From the NCBI GenBank assembly GCA_002686955.1, contig NYZA01000133.1:1-37878 (forward strand): a DNA stretch of 37,878 nt. Reading direction: 5' to 3'. A program made the position numbers and the translations under genes. The stretch comes from Gemmatimonadota bacterium (GTDB lineage: Bacteria > GCA-2686955). Below are positions 1 to 8,730 of this stretch, one piece after another (the first letter of the stretch is position 1; every line of letters starts with the position of its first letter). A model generated the notes under the pieces. The model was given only the letters and a program-made list of their open reading frames with translations, did not search any database and was not told the origin of the DNA.

Positions 1-822
1 GTAGAATCTGCCACCCAAGATCATATTCGTGTCACATTGATTCCCGGCCTGAATCCACAGATCGCCATACCAAGGAACCAGTTGATCCGATTCGGCCCTG
101 TGCTGGAACCGACCAGCATCGCGTTCAAGATCGAAACTCTCGTAAGCTCCACAGTGCCGATCGTTCCATTCATAGAGGCGGATCGATTCTCCGATGTCGC
201 GATCCTGACTTCTATCTCCGTGATTCCTGATTCCTTGGAGCTGATCGGGCCACGGTCATCTCTAGATACGATCCGCTCGATCAAGACCGCACTCATTCAC
301 CCGGAAGTGCGGGGGCTGCAAATATCGTTTCCTTCTGAAGCCGGGCACAATCAGTCGGTATCGATCTCGCCGGAGAAACGGAATCTAAGTGTCGAGATCG
401 ATGCACCACTCGATCTTTCGCGGCTAGATCACCATACACGTTGCGACCGCGACCAAGTGAAAGTGCGGTTGGTGCTGTCCCCGAGTGTTGAAAAGACGTT
501 TTCGTCGCTGCCGGTCCGCTTCCTGAATAGACCGCCAGGGCTCGAAGTAGGCGTTGATTCGAAGGAGCTGACGGTGACACTGGCGGGTCCGGCGGAGATT
601 ATCGAATCGGTAAGCGATAGCGATTTAGCGCCCTTCGTCGATCTACGCCCTTTTCGCGGAGGCGGCGTCTATACGGCCACCGCCGAGATCCCCCTCATTG
701 AGCGTGTGTCTATTCGTGGGGCGCAACCACGGACCTTCAAGATCACGCTTACACCGAGGGGCCGCGACAGCGAAAGCAACGCCGATACGCCGGTCCCGCT
801 CGCGCCGAAAACCGAGCCGTGA
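1..822 (+). CDS. YbbR/CdaR-like domain protein, 3' part
   Basis: The frame is open from the first base, so this is the C-terminal 273 residues of a gene that begins upstream of the window. It carries YbbR-type beta-rich repeats. One contains the hallmark stretch ending in VIPDSLELIGPRSSLDTI, which matches the family pattern of a beta strand, a Gly-Pro turn and a short helix. A second repeat follows, with LTVTLAGPAEIIESV. In Firmicutes such proteins (CdaR) bind and regulate the diadenylate cyclase CdaA from outside the membrane, and cdaA is usually directly upstream. Whether it is here cannot be seen. The last residues are a low-complexity Pro/Ala tail. The stop overlaps the tsaD start by 4 bp (GTGA), indicating an operon. 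Confidence 0.75.
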   Translation, partial: VESATQDHIRVTLIPGLNPQIAIPRNQLIRFGPVLEPTSIAFKIETLVSSTVPIVPFIEADRFSDVAILTSISVIPDSLELIGPRSSLDTIRSIKTALIHPEVRGLQISFPSEAGHNQSVSISPEKRNLSVEIDAPLDLSRLDHHTRCDRDQVKVRLVLSPSVEKTFSSLPVRFLNRPPGLEVGVDSKELTVTLAGPAEIIESVSDSDLAPFVDLRPFRGGGVYTATAEIPLIERVSIRGAQPRTFKITLTPRGRDSESNADTPVPLAPKTEP

Positions 823-1841
823 GTCTGATCCTCGGCATCGAATCATCGTGTGATGACACCGCAACGGCCGTCGTCGAAAACGGGGTTCGTATCCTGGCGA
901 CCTGGACCTCCACGCAGGCGGTCCACGAGAAGTACGGCGGCATCGTTCCGGAGCTCGCCTCTCGTGATCATCTGCGGCAAGTGCTTCCGGCGGTTCGAGT
1001 CGTGCTCGAGAGGGCCGATGTCTCGCTCGACGAGATCGATGCGATTGCGGTGACCCATGGCCCGGGTCTGGTGGGTTCGCTGCTCGTGGGCGTGAGCTTC
1101 GCGCAGGGCATCTCCCTCGCTCGCGGCATCAGAACGATCGCGGTGAACCATCTTCACGCGCATCTGCTGGTCCATCGCGTTCACGCGCCGGATCTCGAAT
1201 GGCCAGTGCTCGGCCTTCTCGTCAGCGGTGGCCATACCGAGCTCGTTCGTATGGACGGCCCGAATAGCATGAGAGTCCTGGGAGCGACACGCGACGACGC
1301 GGCAGGTGAGGCTTTCGACAAGGTCGGCAAGCTCGTTGATCTCGCCTTTCCAGCGGGCCCGATCATCGATCGATTGGCCCGCGGCGGCGACCCCGACGCC
1401 GTGTCGTTTCCGCGCGCCATGCTCAAACCCAGCGGCAATCTCGATTTCTCCTTCAGCGGCCTAAAGACAGCGGTCGCGCAGCATGTACGGTCGCGAATGA
1501 GCGCTGGCGGAAGGCCGCTGGCGGAAGACGAGCGGAACGATCTGCTGGCGAGCTTCCAGGAGGCGGTTGTCGATGTGCTCGTAAAGAAAACGGTGTTGGC
1601 AGCCGATCGCCAAGGCTTGAGCCGTGTCGTGCTCGCAGGAGGCGTAGCGGCGAACACACGCTTGCGTACGGAGCTCGAGGCAGAACTGCGGACCATTGGG
1701 GCACGATTGATCACCAGCCCGCCGGAGCTGTGCACCGACAACGGCACAATGGTGGCCGTCGCCGCCGAGCAGATGATTCGCGCGGGAACGGCGGAACCGG
1801 TTCGAAACGCGGAGCCGAACCTGCCCGTCTGCAGGCCATGA
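819..1841 (+). CDS. tsaD: tRNA N6-adenosine threonylcarbamoyltransferase TsaD
   Basis: This is the Kae1/Qri7/TsaD ASKHA-fold enzyme that transfers the threonylcarbamoyl group to A37 of ANN-decoding tRNAs (t6A), working with TsaB and TsaE. The N-terminus MSLILGIESSCDDTA is the family signature. The metal-binding HxxxH is in NHLHAHL (His111 and His115), followed by LLVSGGHTEL and GEAFDKVGKLVDL, and later LAGGVAANTRLR. The 340-residue length is normal. The GTG start overlaps the upstream stop, and a start further in would remove the phosphate loop. The end overlaps the next gene by ATGA. The last residues are short and arginine-rich compared with many relatives, but no key motif is missing. Confidence 0.95.
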   Translation: MSLILGIESSCDDTATAVVENGVRILATWTSTQAVHEKYGGIVPELASRDHLRQVLPAVRVVLERADVSLDEIDAIAVTHGPGLVGSLLVGVSFAQGISLARGIRTIAVNHLHAHLLVHRVHAPDLEWPVLGLLVSGGHTELVRMDGPNSMRVLGATRDDAAGEAFDKVGKLVDLAFPAGPIIDRLARGGDPDAVSFPRAMLKPSGNLDFSFSGLKTAVAQHVRSRMSAGGRPLAEDERNDLLASFQEAVVDVLVKKTVLAADRQGLSRVVLAGGVAANTRLRTELEAELRTIGARLITSPPELCTDNGTMVAVAAEQMIRAGTAEPVRNAEPNLPVCRP

Positions 1842-3829
1842 TCGCCGGGCTGACGCTTCTTGTCGCGGCGGCGGCCGCGCTGCTCCTGCCGCGATCGTTC
1901 GCCGGCCTCGATCGTCCGACCAGATGGACCGTGGCTGCCGCCCGCACAGTTGCCGCGTTCGCGCTGCTCATTGTGGCATGGGATCCGACGCTGAGGTGGC
2001 GAGAGGTGCAGGAAGAGCCCATTGCACTGGTGGCGCTGATCGATAGAAGTGGGTCGATGTCGATCGCCGATCCGATGCCGCGAGCGGAAATCGCCGATCG
2101 GGTGCTCGATTCGCTCCGCGCCGCGGAGGGCACCCGGGTGTGGAGGGTCGAGGAGATCGGCGATTCGACCGGCACCGATTTGGCGGGGGCCTTGTCTCGA
2201 CTCGATTTGACCGGCGAGGTCAAAGGCGTGGTCTTGATCTCTGATGGGGCGAATAGCGCGACCGAGTCCCCAGAGCGGGCAGCCGCGGCGCTCGGCAAAC
2301 CGGTGCACACGGTGTCGATCGGATCGCCCCTGGGTCCGGTCGACTCGAGGATCTCCGGACTTCGTTGTCCCGATCCGGTCCCCTGGAACTCGGCATTCGC
2401 AGCTCGATTAACGATCTCCTCCCGAGATGCGCGAAGAGAGACGATCGTCGCCAAGTTCTATTGGGGCGATTCACTGCTGGCCACCACGTCGCTGCCCCCC
2501 GGTTCGAACTCAGAGGAGGTAGCGATCGAGCTGCCTCCGCTCCCAGAGGGCACCCAGGTGCTGCGAGCGGAAATACCGGTTCAACCCGGCGAGCTGATCG
2601 CGTCGAACAACACCTGGAACGAAGCCGTCCGCGTGTCCAGCGCGCCGATGCCGGTGCTCGTGCTCGCCGGCGCGCCCTCTCCTGATGTGGCGACCTCTCT
2701 GCGAGCCTTGCGATCAGATCCCGGACTGGACGTTCGATCGGTGGTGCGGATCGACGAGAGGAGCGCCCTGCGCGAAGGGTTCGATCACCGATCGAATGCC
2801 CTGCCATCACGGTCGGATCTCGATGGAATCGAGGTCGTTCTGTTCGCGGGTGCGCCGCCGATCGAGCCGGAGGGGATCGCCCACTTGGTTGCTGAGCTAG
2901 GCGTTGGTCTCATCGTCTGGGACGCGAGCCATCGCTACCCCCTGGGCCGCTTCTCCGATCGATTGCCCCTGGCTCCCGGTCCGCCCGCGACGAAGTCCCG
3001 CGCTCTTTCGACACCGCCTGCCAGGCTCGACCATGAGGCGCTGGGAGGCGGAAGCATCTCGGCAGCCGCCTGGAGAGAGCTGCCACCGGCGAGCTCGGCT
3101 TCGATCGCCAGTCTGAGATCGGGCGAGCTTCTCATCGGATTGCACGACGATCCTCTGCTCGCGGTCGGCAACTGGGGGCGCGGGCGGGTCGCGTCTCTTG
3201 CCCTCGAGGGAACGTGGCGCTGGGAGCTCGCCTCGTCGCGTACCGGACGCTCCACCGCCCGAGTCTTCTGGACATCTCTGGCTCGTTGGGCGTCCGGGCG
3301 AGCGCGAACGAAGAAGTTCTCGGTCGCACCGATCCGCACCCTTCTTTCACCGGGGGACTCGCTGCGTTTCGATGCCGCGGAAACCTCGAAAAGCACCGAT
3401 GATGCTTCGCGTATGGTGCGGGTCACCGGCGCGAACCAGGAGATCGTGGCTCGCATTCCACTCACCAGAACAGCGCAGGGCCGCTATGTGGGGCGCGCCG
3501 CGGGCCTGCCCCCCGGTCCCTACGACTACACCGCGCTGGTCGACTCCTCTCCCGCCGATTCCGGCTCGTTCGTGGTTGCTCGCCTAGACCGAGAGATGCA
3601 GGAGACGCGGGCGCGCCTCGATATGATGCGGAACATCGCCGTCGCGGCGGGGGGAATCGACGTGAGACCGGACGCTCTCGATTCTCTCATCTCCAGCCTG
3701 CCGACCGGCTTGGAGCAGCGAACCATCACCCGGCGCGCGAGGCCGGGCCGGAGTCGGTTCATGCTCGTCCTGGTGGCGGCATCGTTGGGCCTGGAGCTGT
3801 GGCTGCGTCGCCGATCCGGGCTGCTGTAG
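1838..3829 (+). CDS. Membrane-anchored VWA-domain protein
   Basis: This 663-residue protein has two N-terminal hydrophobic helices (about residues 2-18 and 31-48). A von Willebrand A domain follows, with the MIDAS sequence DRSGS (Asp69, Ser71, Ser73) and the later strand VVLISDGAN. The central part resembles the glutamine-amidotransferase-like Rossmann domain (PVLVLAGAPS, IVWDAS, WGRGRVASLALEGTWRW) found fused to VWA domains in uncharacterised bacterial membrane proteins. A final hydrophobic helix with an RRRS tail closes it. The domain order is like BatA/BatB-type or 'VWA plus GATase' proteins, whose function is not established. The ATG overlaps the tsaD stop (ATGA) and is preferred over an in-frame start inside tsaD, because the hydrophobic helix starts right after it. 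Confidence 0.8.
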   Translation: MIAGLTLLVAAAAALLLPRSFAGLDRPTRWTVAAARTVAAFALLIVAWDPTLRWREVQEEPIALVALIDRSGSMSIADPMPRAEIADRVLDSLRAAEGTRVWRVEEIGDSTGTDLAGALSRLDLTGEVKGVVLISDGANSATESPERAAAALGKPVHTVSIGSPLGPVDSRISGLRCPDPVPWNSAFAARLTISSRDARRETIVAKFYWGDSLLATTSLPPGSNSEEVAIELPPLPEGTQVLRAEIPVQPGELIASNNTWNEAVRVSSAPMPVLVLAGAPSPDVATSLRALRSDPGLDVRSVVRIDERSALREGFDHRSNALPSRSDLDGIEVVLFAGAPPIEPEGIAHLVAELGVGLIVWDASHRYPLGRFSDRLPLAPGPPATKSRALSTPPARLDHEALGGGSISAAAWRELPPASSASIASLRSGELLIGLHDDPLLAVGNWGRGRVASLALEGTWRWELASSRTGRSTARVFWTSLARWASGRARTKKFSVAPIRTLLSPGDSLRFDAAETSKSTDDASRMVRVTGANQEIVARIPLTRTAQGRYVGRAAGLPPGPYDYTALVDSSPADSGSFVVARLDREMQETRARLDMMRNIAVAAGGIDVRPDALDSLISSLPTGLEQRTITRRARPGRSRFMLVLVAASLGLELWLRRRSGLL

Positions 3830-3839
3830 AATCGGATCC

Positions 3840-5345
3840 ATGGAAATGAAGCTCTTGGTAGCCAGCACGGATCCGAAGATGCGGGAGCTGGTCCACAGTA
3901 TCGCCGATCGAATCGGCTTCGCTGTTCTGAGCGCGACCGACGGTTCAGAGGCCCTCGCGCGCCTGAACAACGAGGCGCCCGCGGTGTTGGTGCTGGATCA
4001 CCCTCTCAGGGATTGCGACGCCACCCATCTGCTCACGACCGCGCGCCGCAAGGCACCGATGTTGATGGCGCTCGCGGTGGTCGACCCGATCGATGCCGCC
4101 GAACGCGACCGACTCCTGCGGGCGGGCGTCGACGAGTTGGTGGAAAAGCCCCTGGGGGATCGTGGCCTGGCCCAACGACTCGAGGCGCTGCTCGGTAAGG
4201 CTCTAACCCACAATCAATTCAACATACTGGGAGCTTCTCGCGCGGTTCAGGAGCTCAGGAACATGATCCGCCTGATCGGGCCCACTTTCGCGACGGTGCT
4301 CATCACCGGCGAAAGCGGCGTTGGAAAAGAGCTGGTCGCCAAGGCGCTTCACGGGGTGAGCTCCAGGCGGAACGAGGTATTCGTCGCCGTGAACGCGGCG
4401 GCGCTCGCAAGCAGCGTGCTCGAGTCGGAGCTCTTCGGCCATGAAAAGGGCGCGTTCACCGGTGCCGATTCGGTGCGCAAGGGCAAGTTCGAGGCGGCAA
4501 CCCGTGGGACTCTCTTCCTCGACGAAATCGGGGAGATCGACCTCAACACGCAAATCAAGCTGCTGCGCGTTCTGGAAGACGGCCGCTTCGCACGCGTTGG
4601 GGGAAACGTCGACATCCAGACCGGATGCCGGGTGATCGCCGCAACCAACAAGGATCTGGGGGGGGCCGTGGAGAAGGGGGACTTTCGCCGGGACCTCTAC
4701 TATCGCTTGAAGATCGTCGAGATTCAGGTTCCCCCATTGCGAGAGCGCGGGGAAGACGTACCGATCCTGTGGGAGCACTTCGCCGCGGAGGTCGCCGCCC
4801 GCAACAGCGTCATCTACGGCGGCACCGATCCCCTCGCCCTCGACACGCTCAGCGAACATCGCTGGCCCGGCAACGTCCGCGAGCTCCGCAACGCCGCGGA
4901 GCGGGCGGTGCTCCTTGCCCAAGGTCAGCCGGTGCGAAGGGACCATCTTCCCTCCGAAATCCACTCCTTCGTATCGGGCTCGAGCGTGAACCTGCCCGCC
5001 ACAATCGCACGATCCAAAGAGGAGATGGAGCGGGCGGCTCTCTACCAGAGCCTCGTTGCGCTCAGAGCCGAGATCGCGGAGATCAAGACGATCCTGCTTC
5101 AGATGCAATCGATGTCCGCGCATCCCGCGCCCAGGACACCGACCGATCCGGGCTCGGCACCGCCGAGAGAGCCGGGCCCCATCCTGGTCCCAGACGAAGA
5201 CAACTACGCATCTCTCGACGAGATGGAGAGCCAGATGATCCAGCGTGCACTCTTCGATTTCGACGGAAACCGAAAGCGCGCGGCCAAGGCTCTCGGCATC
5301 AGCGAGCGCACACTCTACCGGAAGCTCAAAGAGCTGGACGCTTGA
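3840..5345 (+). CDS. Sigma-54-dependent NtrC-family regulator with degenerate receiver
   Basis: The 501 residues divide into a receiver-like domain (1-120), a sigma-54 AAA+ domain (about 128-365) and a Fis-type HTH at the C-terminus (GNRKRAAKALGISERTLYRKL). The AAA+ part is intact, with Walker A GESGVGKE (157-164), GAFTGA loop (204-209), Walker B FLDE with Asp228-Glu229, and WPGNVREL. The receiver keeps the phospho-acceptor position (Asp53) and Lys103, but the acidic pair before it is Ser9-Thr10 and the switch Thr appears to be Ala79. It may therefore be phosphorylated poorly or not at all. A Pro-rich linker (about 425-450) precedes the HTH. It starts 10 bp after the VWA gene. No histidine kinase is in view, so the signal is unknown. 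Confidence 0.92.
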   Translation: MEMKLLVASTDPKMRELVHSIADRIGFAVLSATDGSEALARLNNEAPAVLVLDHPLRDCDATHLLTTARRKAPMLMALAVVDPIDAAERDRLLRAGVDELVEKPLGDRGLAQRLEALLGKALTHNQFNILGASRAVQELRNMIRLIGPTFATVLITGESGVGKELVAKALHGVSSRRNEVFVAVNAAALASSVLESELFGHEKGAFTGADSVRKGKFEAATRGTLFLDEIGEIDLNTQIKLLRVLEDGRFARVGGNVDIQTGCRVIAATNKDLGGAVEKGDFRRDLYYRLKIVEIQVPPLRERGEDVPILWEHFAAEVAARNSVIYGGTDPLALDTLSEHRWPGNVRELRNAAERAVLLAQGQPVRRDHLPSEIHSFVSGSSVNLPATIARSKEEMERAALYQSLVALRAEIAEIKTILLQMQSMSAHPAPRTPTDPGSAPPREPGPILVPDEDNYASLDEMESQMIQRALFDFDGNRKRAAKALGISERTLYRKLKELDA

Positions 5346-5404
5346 TCGAGGCATAGAAAGCGTTTCGTGTCCCTTATTTGAACGCATTTGAGCAGCATTA
5401 GATC

Positions 5405-5424
5405 ACGGTTCACCATTGAACCGT
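5405..5424. repeat. Perfect 8-bp stem palindrome in the gap before the lipoprotein gene
   Basis: ACGGTTCA and TGAACCGT flank a CCAT loop, about 60 bp after the regulator stop and about 60 bp before the lipoprotein start. No T-run follows, so an intrinsic terminator is not well supported. An operator or a mRNA-stabilising hairpin is equally possible. The rest of this 140-bp gap shows no clear promoter. Confidence 0.5.
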
Positions 5425-5485
5425 CGGGCGTCCCCCGCGATCTTACAACTGTCGATCCGTCCGCAACAGTCGCGAAGGGGAGCGC

Positions 5486-7516
5486 ATGACGGCCACAAAC
5501 AGAACATCCGCTCGTATCTGCACACTGATGGCAACCTTGGCGCCGCTGGTTCTGGGCTGCGGCCTCGAATCACCACAGGCTCCGTCTTGGGATGCTTCGT
5601 ACGCAATCCCGCTTTTCGGCCATGATTGGGAAGCCGCGGAGTTGCTCCAGGAGCTCGATTCCCTGGTCGTCTACGATCCTGCGGACCCGGCATCGCTCGG
5701 ACTCGAGATCGATCTCGATCTGGATCCCATCTCACTCGCCGAAGCGCTGATCGCTGGTTCCACCAGCGACACTTCGAGCTACGGAATTCTGGACCTCGAT
5801 CTCGACGTTCCTTTCGATGCAGCGCCCGTTTCGTTCCGCTTTTCCGACCTCGCGTCTCAACTGGAAGCCCAGCCTGGGCCCTTCAGCGGGAAGGTAGACA
5901 CCTTCGCATTTCATGCAACCGTGACCCTTGAAGATGTCATTGATCACGAGTTCGTTCATGTCGCCGAAGGATCGGTCACAGTTTCGATTCACAACGGTTT
6001 ACCCGTGGAGGTCTTCGAAGCTGGACTGCCCGATTCCGATCGTCGCCTGCAGCTTCGCACTCCGGATGGCGAGCTGTTGGCACAGACCACCATCGACGCA
6101 CCGATCTTGCCGGATCAAACCCATCTCGCAGAGCTCGACATGGGCAGCAGTACGCTTTCCAGAGATCTCGTGGTCGTAGTCGACGGTACTTCGCCCGGCA
6201 GTGGAGAGACCTCTGTTTGGATCGATCCGGACGCCACAGTCGAAGCCACCGTATCGTTGGGAATCGAGATTGTCGCCGACGCAATGCTGGGGGAACCTGA
6301 ATCGGTCGTTCAAGTCTTCGAGTCCGCATTCCCACTCGATGATCACATACGCATCGAGAGCGCGGAGATTCTCGAAGGCTCGCTCGATATCAACTACGAC
6401 AATGGGTTCGCCATGGGCGTCGAGGTGGATATCTCGATTCCGACCTATCTCCGCGACGGCACGCCATTGTCTCAATCGACCTGGGTCGATGCGACAACGA
6501 ATTCATCGCTCTCACTCGATCTTTCCGGCGCGCGAATCGTGCCGGATGCCGGCGCCCAAGAGCTTCGAGTAATTGCAACGGTTCGAACCGAGGATCGCAG
6601 GGGCAATCCGGTCGAGATCGATGCGGCGGATCGTTTCGACATCGGCGTCGTCCAAAGCGATCTGGAGCTCGCGCGGGTCACCGGGGTGATCTCGACGCCT
6701 TTCGAAATCGAGCCCGAAGAGGTCGAGACCGATCTTGCAGCGTCCGACTTCGGCTTCAAATTCGCATCTCCCCGGGGAACAATTGTGTTCGATGGCCCCC
6801 TGCCGGCCGACCTGGATCTAGATCTCGCCCTCTCCGCTCCCAGTGGGGGTCCAGCTCTCCATGTAAGAGGCCTCGTGCCCGCGCAAGGAGGCAATATCGA
6901 GCTCGACAGCGATGAGCTCGCGGCCTTCCTCGATGTCGCGCCGCCTGTGGTGATCCGTTCCGGGGAGGTTCGTTTCGGAGACGGCATCACGCCGATCTCG
7001 CTCGACTCGAGCGACGAGATCGCGGCAGGGCTTCTGATTTCCACTCCCTTCGAGCTCTCTCTCGATGGATTCAGCGACACTCTTTCCGTCGAACGGATCG
7101 ATGACATCGACGAAGAGATCAGAGAGATGGTGCTAGATCGGGTTCAGCAGGCCACGATCGCTCTGCGCATCGAGAATTCGATTCCGCTCGGCATGGGTAT
7201 CGAGATCCGCATCGACTCCGATTCTTCCGCCGTGCTAGACGATCCGGCCCTGATCATCCCAGGTGATGGATCAATGTCCGTCGATGCCGCGGCGGTGGAC
7301 GAGGAGGGACGTCCCCTTGGTCCCGAGGTAACTGTTACTCGCATCGAGATCCAGCGCCAAGATATCGAGGCGTTGTTCATGGACAAGGCGTTCTTCCTCA
7401 GCCCGATACTGAGTGTTCCTGGTTCGAATGGCGACGTTGTTTCGATCTATGGAACAGATGCTGTTGACATGATTGCCCATCTCGAATTCACCGCCCGAAT
7501 CGGCGACATCGACTAG
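5486..7516 (+). CDS. Large acidic lipoprotein, function unknown
   Basis: The protein has 676 residues. The N-terminus has a short polar stretch, a hydrophobic core and a lipobox LVLG-Cys25, so it should be lipid-anchored after signal peptidase II cleavage. The mature part is rich in Asp, Glu and Ser and predicted to be all-beta, with repeated LDLDL-type strands (for example ILDLDLDVPF and LEIDLDLDPISL). This suggests stacked beta-sandwich modules. I recognise no catalytic motif. A good ribosome binding site (AAGGGGAG) sits 3 bp before the ATG. Eleven bases separate its stop from the following barrel gene, so the two are probably co-transcribed and may form one envelope complex. Confidence 0.75.
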   Translation: MTATNRTSARICTLMATLAPLVLGCGLESPQAPSWDASYAIPLFGHDWEAAELLQELDSLVVYDPADPASLGLEIDLDLDPISLAEALIAGSTSDTSSYGILDLDLDVPFDAAPVSFRFSDLASQLEAQPGPFSGKVDTFAFHATVTLEDVIDHEFVHVAEGSVTVSIHNGLPVEVFEAGLPDSDRRLQLRTPDGELLAQTTIDAPILPDQTHLAELDMGSSTLSRDLVVVVDGTSPGSGETSVWIDPDATVEATVSLGIEIVADAMLGEPESVVQVFESAFPLDDHIRIESAEILEGSLDINYDNGFAMGVEVDISIPTYLRDGTPLSQSTWVDATTNSSLSLDLSGARIVPDAGAQELRVIATVRTEDRRGNPVEIDAADRFDIGVVQSDLELARVTGVISTPFEIEPEEVETDLAASDFGFKFASPRGTIVFDGPLPADLDLDLALSAPSGGPALHVRGLVPAQGGNIELDSDELAAFLDVAPPVVIRSGEVRFGDGITPISLDSSDEIAAGLLISTPFELSLDGFSDTLSVERIDDIDEEIREMVLDRVQQATIALRIENSIPLGMGIEIRIDSDSSAVLDDPALIIPGDGSMSVDAAAVDEEGRPLGPEVTVTRIEIQRQDIEALFMDKAFFLSPILSVPGSNGDVVSIYGTDAVDMIAHLEFTARIGDID

Positions 7517-7527
7517 GTGCCAATGGC

Positions 7528-8730
7528 ATGAGAACCAAACAATCGCTCTTCTTGGCATTGTTACTCGCACTCTCCCCGCGTGCAGCTCTTGCGGGCGGTC
7601 CCGACGCCGCATCTCTAGCTCTCGGTGGCGGCGGTCTAGCGGCCAGCAGAGGCCTTGCTTCCGCGTGGCAGAACCCCGCCCATCTAGCTCTGGCCGATGG
7701 GCCTTCCTGGTCGGTGGGGATGATCGGCGCGCAGGCAACAATTGGAAATGACGCTTTTGGACTCGCTGACTACCGCGACTACAACGGCCAATTCCTCGAC
7801 GATGAGGCAAAGAGCGATATTTTGAATGCCATCGGCCCCGGCGGGGTGTCGCTTCATGCAAGGGGAACCGGCGCACTACCTGGTATTCAGTTTGGATCGA
7901 TCGCGCTCTTTTCGACGACGTCCATCGTGTCGCGAGCTACCGTCTCCCGCGCGTGGGCGGAGCTGGCGCTCGAAGGAGTGGAGATGTACGATCCGGTCCA
8001 TTTCGGCGCGACCTCCGGCGAGCTCGATGCCTGGACGGAGCTGGGAATTGCTCTGGGATATGGACTCGGCCCACTCTCGATCGGCGCATCGGTGAAGTGG
8101 TTGCATGGTCATTTCCACGCCCAAGGCGAGGCAACCGGCGACCTGAATCCCACGCTCGAAGACGGCGTCATCGAAGCGGTAGGAACCAGCGGTACGCTTC
8201 TTACCACAACCGCGGAAGGAGGACAGGGCTACGGAATCGACCTTGGCCTGGCCTTCAATCTCGGCAGCACCACCTTTTCGGCCGCTGCATCGAATCTTTT
8301 CGCTTCGATCGAGTGGGATACCAACCCACGCCTCAGCGGATTCCGCTATGAGGATCAGCTCGATTTCAGCGAAGAGCCCGAAAAGCCTGAAGAAGTGGAT
8401 GAACCGATCGATCCGTTCATTGCTGCATTGCCGCCGGTCTGGCGCCTCGGCATTGCACGACCACTGGCGAGCCGACTCCTCTTTGTCGCGGCTCTCACCA
8501 GGATCGGCGATGATTCCGACATCGGTGGGGGGTTGGAGCTGCGCCCCTTCTCTTGGCTGCCACTGCGCATCGGGAGCGGTTTCAGCTCTCTCGATGGAGC
8601 CAGATATACGACCGGCTTCGGTCTCAGTCCGGGACCGATCGCGCTTGATTTCGGCGTCGGCCATCGCGGCGGGCTCTTCGATGACGCAAGCGGTATCGAT
8701 CTCGCCCTTTCATTCGCACTCAACCCCTGA
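7528..8730 (+). CDS. PorV/PorQ-like outer-membrane beta-barrel protein
   Basis: A 400-residue protein with a clear Sec signal peptide (residues 1-22, cleavage after ALA). The mature protein begins with a run of Gly/Ala containing GGGGLAASRGLASAWQNPAHLA. This 'alternating Gly plus WxNPA' start is typical of the PorV/PorQ/UPF0164 family of 14-strand barrels. The rest alternates hydrophobic and polar residues as in barrel strands (GIALGYGLGPLSIGASVKWLHG, GLAFNLGSTTFSAAASNLF). It lacks a C-terminal Phe/Trp BAM signal and ends in SFALNP. In Bacteroidota PorV shuttles secreted cargo, but no type IX genes are visible here, so that role is not implied. Its 3' end overlaps the convergent gene by 11 bp. 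Confidence 0.8.
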   Translation: MRTKQSLFLALLLALSPRAALAGGPDAASLALGGGGLAASRGLASAWQNPAHLALADGPSWSVGMIGAQATIGNDAFGLADYRDYNGQFLDDEAKSDILNAIGPGGVSLHARGTGALPGIQFGSIALFSTTSIVSRATVSRAWAELALEGVEMYDPVHFGATSGELDAWTELGIALGYGLGPLSIGASVKWLHGHFHAQGEATGDLNPTLEDGVIEAVGTSGTLLTTTAEGGQGYGIDLGLAFNLGSTTFSAAASNLFASIEWDTNPRLSGFRYEDQLDFSEEPEKPEEVDEPIDPFIAALPPVWRLGIARPLASRLLFVAALTRIGDDSDIGGGLELRPFSWLPLRIGSGFSSLDGARYTTGFGLSPGPIALDFGVGHRGGLFDDASGIDLALSFALNP

